From: an uncultured Oscillospiraceae bacterium
Lineage (GTDB): Bacteria > Bacillota > Clostridia > Oscillospirales > Oscillospiraceae
Direction: 5' to 3'
DNA length: 8,228 bases
Assembly (NCBI GenBank): GCA_934662925.1
Contig: CAKUKL010000055.1
Location: 1-8,228, forward strand
A program made the translations under genes and the position numbers. The notes below the pieces were generated by a model that saw nothing but the letters and a program-made list of their open reading frames with translations, ran no database searches and was not told the origin of the DNA. Each line of letters starts with the position of its first letter. Within the stretch, counting starts at the first letter, position 1. Below, in pieces: positions 1 through 4,510 of this stretch.

Positions 1-1845
1 GTCATGCAGCGCGACGTGGACTACGTCGTCCGCGACGGCCAGATCATCATCGTCGATGAGTTCACCGGCCGTCTGATGTTCGGCCGCCGCTATAATGAAG
101 GTCTGCATCAGGCCATCGAGGCCAAGGAGGGCGTCAAGGTCCAGCACGAGAGCAAGACCCTTGCGACCATCACCTTCCAGAACTACTTCCGCCTGTACCG
201 CAAGCTGTCCGGCATGACCGGTACCGCCATGACCGAGGAGGAGGAGTTCGGCACCATCTATTCTCTGGACATCGTGGAGATCCCCACCAACCGGCCGCTG
301 GCCCGTGTGGACTGGCCCGACGTGGTGTACCAGACGGAGCAGGGCAAGTACAAGGCCATCGTGGAACAGATCCGCGCCTGCCACGAAAAGGGCCAGCCCG
401 TGCTGGTGGGCACCGTGTCCATCGAGATCTCCGAGCTGGTGAGCAAGATGCTCTCCAAGGCGGGCATCAAGCACAACGTGCTGAACGCCAAGCACCACGA
501 GAAGGAAGCGGAGATCGTGGCTCAGGCCGGTAAGTTCGGCGCCGTCACCGTGGCCACCAACATGGCCGGCCGTGGTACCGACATCATGCTGGGCGGCAAC
601 GCGGAGTACATGGCCAAGGCGGAGCTGCGTAAGAACGGCATGAGCGACGAGCTGCTGGCCGAGTGCGACGGCCACGCCGACACCGACAACGAGGAGATCC
701 TCGCCGCCCGGAAGGCCTTTGCCGAGGCGGAGGCCAAGTACAAGACCGAGATCCAGGCCGAGGCGGAGAAGGTCCGCGCCGCGGGCGGCCTTTACATTCT
801 GGGCACCGAGCGCCACGAGTCCCGCCGTATCGACAACCAGCTGCGCGGCCGTGCCGGCCGTCAGGGCGACCCGGGCGAGAGCCGGTTCTTCCTCTCTCTG
901 GAGGACGATATCCTGCGGCTGTTCGGCTCCGAGCGCATCCAGAACATGATGACGACGCTGGGCGTGGACGACGACACGCCGCTGGACCAGAAGATGCTGT
1001 CCAACGCCATCGAGAACGCCCAGAAGCGGGTGGAGTCCCGGAACTTCCAGACCCGTAAGACGGTGCTGGAGTACGACGACGTCATGAATACCCAGCGTGA
1101 GGTCATTTACGGCCAGCGGCGCAAGGTGCTGGACGGCGAGGATCTTCAGAGTGCCATCGAGAACATGCTCAACTCCACCGTGTCCGGCCTTGTGTCCGGC
1201 CACATGGGCGAGCAGGCTCATATGGACGAAGAGGCGTTCCACGCCGCCTTCGGCCACCTGTCCGGGACGCTGTTCACCAGCGAGCAGCTGCTGGATTACC
1301 AGAAGAAGGCCCCGTCCCTGTCCGCCGACGAGCTGACGGAGCAGATGACCCAGACCCTCAAGGACAACTACGCCAAGCGCGAGGCGCAGGTCAACGAGCT
1401 GCTGGCCCCGCTGTTCCGCGACGGCAAGGCCCCCATGCGGGAGCTGGAGCGCGTGGTGCTGCTGCGGGTGGTGGACGAGTACTGGATGGATCACATCGAC
1501 GCCATGCAGGAGCTGCGCCAGGGCATCGGCCTGCGGGCTTACGGTCAGTCCGACCCCGTGGTGGAGTACAAGCGCGAGGGCTACGACATGTTCGAGCAGA
1601 TGATCGCCGCTATTCAGGAGGAGACGCTGACCCGGCTGTTCACCCTGCGGCTCAAGAGCAACGAGGAGATCCGCCGCGAGCGGGTGGCCAAGGTCACCGG
1701 TGAGTCCGGCGGCTCGGACAACACCGTGAAGAAGCAGCCCGTGCGCAAGGTGCAGAAGATCGGCCGCAACGATCCCTGCCCCTGCGGCTCCGGCCTGAAG
1801 TGGAAAAAGTGCACGTGCGCCGAGTATCATAAGGATGTGCAGTAA
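1..1845 (+). CDS. secA: Preprotein translocase ATPase SecA, C-terminal part (5' end outside window)
   Basis: SecA is the cytosolic ATPase that binds preproteins and drives them through the SecYEG channel. The frame is open from base 1, and the first residues (VMQRDVDYVVRDG) align with the interior of SecA, near residue 330 of the E. coli protein as I recall it. The ATG at 4 is therefore an internal Met and the true start lies upstream. The 614 visible residues cover the end of nucleotide-binding domain 1 and the preprotein-crosslinking region, then NBD2 with helicase motif V (TNMAGRGTDI, bases 556-585) and motif VI (LRGRAGRQGD, 841-870). Next come the helical scaffold and two-helix finger region (LRQGIGLRAYGQSDP, about 1513-1557), a basic linker, and a zinc-binding tail (CPCGSGLKWKKCTC, 1777-1818). 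The tail spacing is C-x-C-x8-C-x-C, whereas the usual ending is C-x-C-x8-C-C or -C-H. A second copy of the last 14 codons lies 222 bases downstream. The identification is certain. Confidence 0.98.
   Translation, partial: VMQRDVDYVVRDGQIIIVDEFTGRLMFGRRYNEGLHQAIEAKEGVKVQHESKTLATITFQNYFRLYRKLSGMTGTAMTEEEEFGTIYSLDIVEIPTNRPLARVDWPDVVYQTEQGKYKAIVEQIRACHEKGQPVLVGTVSIEISELVSKMLSKAGIKHNVLNAKHHEKEAEIVAQAGKFGAVTVATNMAGRGTDIMLGGNAEYMAKAELRKNGMSDELLAECDGHADTDNEEILAARKAFAEAEAKYKTEIQAEAEKVRAAGGLYILGTERHESRRIDNQLRGRAGRQGDPGESRFFLSLEDDILRLFGSERIQNMMTTLGVDDDTPLDQKMLSNAIENAQKRVESRNFQTRKTVLEYDDVMNTQREVIYGQRRKVLDGEDLQSAIENMLNSTVSGLVSGHMGEQAHMDEEAFHAAFGHLSGTLFTSEQLLDYQKKAPSLSADELTEQMTQTLKDNYAKREAQVNELLAPLFRDGKAPMRELERVVLLRVVDEYWMDHIDAMQELRQGIGLRAYGQSDPVVEYKREGYDMFEQMIAAIQEETLTRLFTLRLKSNEEIRRERVAKVTGESGGSDNTVKKQPVRKVQKIGRNDPCPCGSGLKWKKCTCAEYHKDVQ
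1804..1845 (+). repeat. secA 3'-end direct repeat, copy 1 (functional tail)
   Basis: These are the last 13 codons plus stop of secA, encoding KKCTCAEYHKDVQ. The segment matches 2026-2067 at 35 of 42 bases with no gap. Six of the seven mismatches are third codon positions, and only one codon changes its residue (GCC Ala here, CCG Pro in copy 2). The similarity may run past the stop: both copies are followed by a T-rich run and then CACCCAA (1854-1860 here). Confidence 0.9.
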
Positions 1846-1861
1846 GATTTCTGCACCCAAC

Positions 1862-2017
1862 GTGGAAAAGTGAGCGGAAACGGCACTTTTTCCACAGGGC
1901 CGCAGAGCGGCCCCGGCGCGGGTGCGCCGTACAAGGTTTCGCGGGGCGAAATCTTGGCGCAGGCGGAATTCACTTCCGCCGAGCAGACTGAAACGGGGTC
2001 CCCACGGGGCCGGACCC
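1862..2017. repeat. Array of six consecutive stem-loops between the secA tail copies
   Basis: Six inverted repeats follow one another with little space between. They are 1862-1872/1884-1895 (11 pairs, one bulged T, 11-base loop); 1897-1903/1907-1913 (7 pairs, loop AGA); 1914-1919/1924-1929 (6 pairs, loop GGGT); 1932-1942/1946-1956 (11 pairs including one G-T, loop GGG); 1962-1968/1974-1980 (7 pairs, 5-base loop); and 1996-2001/2012-2017 (6 pairs, 10-base loop). About 96 of the 156 bases can pair locally. No hairpin is followed by a T-run, so this does not look like an ordinary intrinsic terminator. I do not recognise the family. It may be a dispersed palindromic repeat (REP/MITE-like), a structured 3'-UTR or a small RNA. 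Base pairing was read by eye and no folding energy was computed. Confidence 0.75.
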
Positions 2018-2067
2018 GCGGGGCGAAAAAGTGTACTTGCCCGGAGTACCACAAGGACGTGCAGTAA
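1870..2067 (+). other. Open frame across the inserted element (probably not a gene)
   Basis: From the secA stop at 1843-1845 the same frame stays open to the TAA at 2065-2067. The only start-like codon near the beginning is GTG at 1870, which would give 65 residues ending in KKCTCPEYHKDVQ. No Shine-Dalgarno sequence precedes the GTG, which sits inside the first stem-loop. The predicted residues are rich in Gly, Pro, Thr and Ser with no recognisable domain. I read it as the element plus the repeated secA tail, open by chance or ancestry. A read-through product or a tail module once joined to secA remains possible. Confidence 0.25.
2026..2067 (+). repeat. secA 3'-end direct repeat, copy 2 (displaced or captured tail)
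   Basis: This segment encodes KKCTCPEYHKDVQ and TAA in the same reading frame as secA, exactly 222 bases (74 codons) after copy 1, and a second stop (TAG) follows at once. It lacks the upstream CPCGSG half of the zinc site, so it could not form that site alone. It could be the original secA end displaced by an insertion, a tail brought in with the insert from another lineage, or a relic of a second secA. The codon-constrained differences argue against decay of a fresh duplicate. CACCCAA recurs at 2082-2088, as it does after copy 1. Confidence 0.88.
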
Positions 2068-2103
2068 TAGAGTATTTTTCCCACCCAAGCATCAACACGC
2101 AAC

Positions 2104-2109
2104 GGAGGT
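2104..2109 (+). promoter_or_regulatory. Ribosome binding site of pgeF
   Basis: GGAGGT lies five bases upstream of the ATG at 2115, a near-perfect anti-16S match at good spacing. It fixes the pgeF start and shows that pgeF is initiated independently of secA. Confidence 0.9.
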
Positions 2110-2114
2110 AAACC

Positions 2115-2927
2115 ATGTCTGTGATCCAATGCGAGCACAATGGCGTGATCTGCCAGCAATCTGAAGAAATTTCCGCCATCCCCGGGGTGGCCCATGGGTT
2201 TTCCACCCGGATCGGCGGCGTGTCTCAGGGCGTATACGAGTCGCTGAACCTGGGCCTGTCCCGGGGGGACGACCCGGACTGCGTCCGGGAGAACTACCGG
2301 CGGTTTCTGGCCGCCGTGGGCTGTACCGGCCGGAGCTACGCCATGTGCAGTCAGGTCCACGGCGACACGGTGCGCACCGTCACCACCGCCGACATCAAGA
2401 CCGACCTGTACGGGCGGCTGGGTTACGAGGGAGACGGCCTGATGACCGCCATCCCCGGGGTGACGCTGGTGGTGTTTTCCGCCGACTGCATCCCCATCCT
2501 GCTGTGCGACCCGGTGCGCCGGGTCATCGCCGCCGTTCACTCCGGTTGGCGGGGCACCGCCGCCGGTATCGTCACCCGGGCGGTGGAGCGGATGCGGGAG
2601 GTATACGGCTGCCGCCCGGAGGACATCCGGGCCGCCGTCGGGCCGGGGATCGGCCCCTGCTGCTTCGAGACCCACGAGGATGTCCCCAACGCCATGATGG
2701 CGGCGGTGGCCACCCCCGCGTTACCTTATATCAAAATTAAAGAAAACGGGAAGTTTACCGTAGACCTGAAGGGCATCAACGCAAGGCGGCTGGAGTTGGC
2801 CGGGCTGGACCCGGCCAACATCGCCGTCTCCGGCGACTGCACCTGCTGCATGGCGGACAAGTACTGGAGCCACCGGCGGCAGGGCAATGAGCGGGGCTCC
2901 ATGGCCGCCGTCATCGAGCTGCTATGA
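2115..2927 (+). CDS. pgeF: Peptidoglycan editing factor PgeF (YfiH/laccase-domain family)
   Basis: PgeF family proteins are cytosolic zinc enzymes. In E. coli, PgeF (YfiH) hydrolyses wrongly built UDP-MurNAc peptides (for example L-Ser in place of L-Ala), keeping faulty precursors out of peptidoglycan; related proteins act on purine nucleosides. The 270 residues are full family length. The family landmarks are in order: HGFSTRIGGVS (27-37), LNLG (45-48), QVHGD (80-84), SADCIPILL (122-130), VHSGWRGT (141-148), GPGIGPCCFE (176-185) and the C-terminal SHRRQGNERGSMAAVI (252-267). The three expected metal ligands are all present as His82, Cys125 and His142. The start is fixed by the strong ribosome binding site. 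The stop overlaps the next start (ATGA, 2924-2927), so the two are likely translationally coupled. The stretch coding for residues near 203-216 (about 2720-2762) is AT-rich and includes a TTA leucine codon, unlike its surroundings. The family is certain; the precise substrate is inferred from E. coli. Confidence 0.95.
   Translation: MSVIQCEHNGVICQQSEEISAIPGVAHGFSTRIGGVSQGVYESLNLGLSRGDDPDCVRENYRRFLAAVGCTGRSYAMCSQVHGDTVRTVTTADIKTDLYGRLGYEGDGLMTAIPGVTLVVFSADCIPILLCDPVRRVIAAVHSGWRGTAAGIVTRAVERMREVYGCRPEDIRAAVGPGIGPCCFETHEDVPNAMMAAVATPALPYIKIKENGKFTVDLKGINARRLELAGLDPANIAVSGDCTCCMADKYWSHRRQGNERGSMAAVIELL
2924..2927 (+). promoter_or_regulatory. ATGA stop/start overlap coupling pgeF to the lipoprotein gene
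   Basis: The ATG of the substrate-binding protein (2924-2926) overlaps the TGA of pgeF (2925-2927). No clear Shine-Dalgarno sequence lies in the last 20 bases of pgeF, so re-initiation by terminating ribosomes is the likely mode of translation. Confidence 0.8.
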
Positions 2928-4456
2928 GTCGGCGCGGGGTATTTGCGCTGGCCGCGGCGATGCTGCTGCTGACGGCCTGCGGCGGCCCTCCGGCGGCGGA
3001 AAGTCTATCTCCGGAGCCTTCCCCCTCCGCTACCGCCGCCCCGGCTCCCGAGGCGGCGGAATTTGCCCTGGGGTATGCCGGGGGCAGCTCCCTTCACCCG
3101 CTGAAGGCCGCGGATCAGAGCAGTCTGGACGTGGACTCGCTGGTGTACGAGGGGCTGTACGGGCTGGACGAGCGGTTTGAGGCAAAGCCGGTGCTGGCCC
3201 AGTCCGCGTCGGTGAGCGGCGACGGCCTGACGTGGACGGTGGCCCTCCGGACGGACGCCGCCTTTTCCGACGGGACGGCGCTGACGGCGGAGCACGTGGT
3301 CTCCTCTCTCCGGGCGGCTATGGGAAGCGCCCTGTACGCCGCTTGCATGGCGGGCATCACCTCCATCCGGGCCGGGGAGGGCGCGGTGACCATCACCCTG
3401 TCCGCCCCCAACGGGGCGCTGCCCGTCCTGCTCACCGCGCCGGTGACGCTGGACGCCGGGGGCGACCTGCCGCTGGGTACCGGGCCTTACGTGTTCGACG
3501 GAGAGGGGGAGGCCCTCAAGCTGGCGGCCAACCCCAACTGGTGGCAGGGCCGCCGCCCGCCCTTCGACACCATTCCGCTGCGGGCCTATGAGACGCTGGA
3601 CGACCGCATCTCCGCCTTCGACAGCGGCCTTGTGACGGCGGTGACCAACGACTTTACCGCATCCGGGGCGTTGGGCTACTCCGGCACCTATGAGACACAC
3701 GACTATCTCTCGCCCATCATGCTGTTTGTGGGCTTCAATACGGCGAAAGGCCCCTGCGCCGATCCGAACGTCCGCGCCGCCCTGTCCCGGGCCTTTGACC
3801 GGACGTCCATCGTGTCCGTGCTGATGTCCGGCCACGGGGAAGCCGCGGCCCTGCCGGTGCCGCCCGCAAGCGGGCAGTACAGCGAGACGGCCGCCGCCCT
3901 GCTGGACTACGACCTGACGGCGGCGGAGGAGCTTCTGGCCGCCGCGGGCTACTCCCGCAATGAGGACGGCCAGCTCATCCGGCGGCGGAGCGCCCTGTCC
4001 CTGACACTGGCGGTGAACCGGGACAGCGTAGTGAAGTGCTCCATCGCCCGGTACATCGCAAAAAACCTGACGGAGCTGGGCATGGCCGTCACTGTGTCCG
4101 AGCTGGACTGGAACGACTACACCGCCGCCCTGACCGCCGGAAATTTTGACCTCTATCTGGGCGAGGTAAAGCTTACCGCCGACTTTGACTTTACCGCGCT
4201 GGTGTCCGGCGGACTGAACTACGGCGGGTATGAAAACGCCGAGGTGTGGGCGTTGCTGGCCGCGTGGCGGGCGGCCTCCGGCGACAGCCGCGCGGCTGCG
4301 GCGGAGACGCTCTTTACCGCCATGGCCGCAGACCTGCCCTTCGCGCCGCTGTGCTTCAAGAACCGCTCCCTGCTGGTGCGCTGGGGCATGGTGGAGTCGC
4401 TGGCCCCGGTGTGGGGCGCGCCCTTTGCCGGCGTGGAGAGCTGGCAGACAAATTAG
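2924..4456 (+). CDS. ABC transporter substrate-binding lipoprotein, family 5 (oligopeptide/dipeptide type)
   Basis: Proteins of the SBP_bac_5 (OppA/DppA) family are tethered outside the membrane and deliver peptides, nickel or other small ligands to an ABC importer. The 510-residue protein opens with a lipoprotein signal: Arg-Arg at 3-4, a hydrophobic core to 16, and lipobox L-T-A-Cys19. A Pro/Ala/Ser/Glu linker follows to about 46. Family landmarks come in order: the stretch around TWTVALRTDAAFSDGTALTAE (103-123), with FSDGTALTAEHV typical of the family; GTGPYVF (185-191); FNTAKGPCADPNVRAALSRA and FDR (271-293); and ELDWNDYTAALTAGNFDL (393-410) near the C-terminus. Length fits the family. 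No permease or ATPase genes are adjacent, so it may serve a transporter encoded elsewhere or act as a binding protein alone. The ligand cannot be read from sequence; peptide is the default guess. It starts by overlap with pgeF and uses almost only GC-ending codons. Confidence 0.93.
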   Translation: MSRRGVFALAAAMLLLTACGGPPAAESLSPEPSPSATAAPAPEAAEFALGYAGGSSLHPLKAADQSSLDVDSLVYEGLYGLDERFEAKPVLAQSASVSGDGLTWTVALRTDAAFSDGTALTAEHVVSSLRAAMGSALYAACMAGITSIRAGEGAVTITLSAPNGALPVLLTAPVTLDAGGDLPLGTGPYVFDGEGEALKLAANPNWWQGRRPPFDTIPLRAYETLDDRISAFDSGLVTAVTNDFTASGALGYSGTYETHDYLSPIMLFVGFNTAKGPCADPNVRAALSRAFDRTSIVSVLMSGHGEAAALPVPPASGQYSETAAALLDYDLTAAEELLAAAGYSRNEDGQLIRRRSALSLTLAVNRDSVVKCSIARYIAKNLTELGMAVTVSELDWNDYTAALTAGNFDLYLGEVKLTADFDFTALVSGGLNYGGYENAEVWALLAAWRAASGDSRAAAAETLFTAMAADLPFAPLCFKNRSLLVRWGMVESLAPVWGAPFAGVESWQTN

Positions 4457-4464
4457 CAGATGAT

Positions 4465-4481
4465 CAGCCGCAAAACGGCTG
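4465..4481 (+). other. Small inverted repeat downstream of the lipoprotein gene
   Basis: CAGCCG and CGGCTG form a 6-pair stem around a CAAAA loop, 8 bases after the TAG stop. What follows is CTGAGAAAAATT, not a T-run, so it is at best a weak or factor-dependent termination or mRNA-stability element. Confidence 0.4.
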
Positions 4482-4488
4482 CTGAGAA

Positions 4489-4507
4489 AAATTCCAAGGG
4501 GGAATTT
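4489..4507 (+). promoter_or_regulatory. Hairpin presenting the purL Shine-Dalgarno sequence
   Basis: AAATTCC (4489-4495) can pair with GGAATTT (4501-4507), a 7-pair stem whose 5-base loop is AAGGG. The purL Shine-Dalgarno AGGGGG (4497-4502) lies in the loop and the first closing pairs, and ends 8 bases before the ATG at 4511. This spacing selects 4511 over the in-frame ATGs at 4460 (no ribosome binding site) and 4517 (too distant). The stem is mostly A-T, so its strength in the cell is uncertain. It could modulate ribosome access or be coincidence. No aptamer resembling a purine riboswitch is visible upstream. Confidence 0.5.
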
Positions 4508-4510
4508 GGG

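Noticed and set aside
1862..1895. First stem-loop as an intrinsic terminator of secA.
   Set aside because: The Ts are inside the right arm (1887-1891) and the stem is followed by ACAGGGCC, not a T-run. No T-run follows on the opposite strand either.
2068..2103. Possible promoter for pgeF just after the second secA tail.
   Set aside because: The TAGAGTATTTTT stretch has no convincing -10/-35 pair at 16-18 base spacing, so none is called.
1846..2114. CRISPR array or tRNA gene in the secA-pgeF spacer.
   Set aside because: The hairpins differ from one another in sequence and spacing, so they are not a direct-repeat array. No cloverleaf with T-loop GTTCRA or CCA-type end is visible.
1827..2675. 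Minus-strand open frame of 282 codons across the spacer and pgeF.
   Set aside because: It runs opposite pgeF motifs with all expected metal ligands, has no ribosome binding site or recognisable domain, and is rich in Gly, Pro and His as expected of GC-rich antisense.
4460..4510. Earlier in-frame start (ATG 4460) for purL, adding 17 residues.
   Set aside because: No Shine-Dalgarno sequence precedes 4460, whereas AGGGGG sits 8 bases before 4511. The family N-terminus (short lead-in to YVEKK) fits 4511.
4457..4510. Purine-sensing riboswitch before purL.
   Set aside because: The gap is only 54 bases, too short for the roughly 65-70 base aptamer plus an expression platform, and the conserved loop sequences of the purine aptamer are not present.
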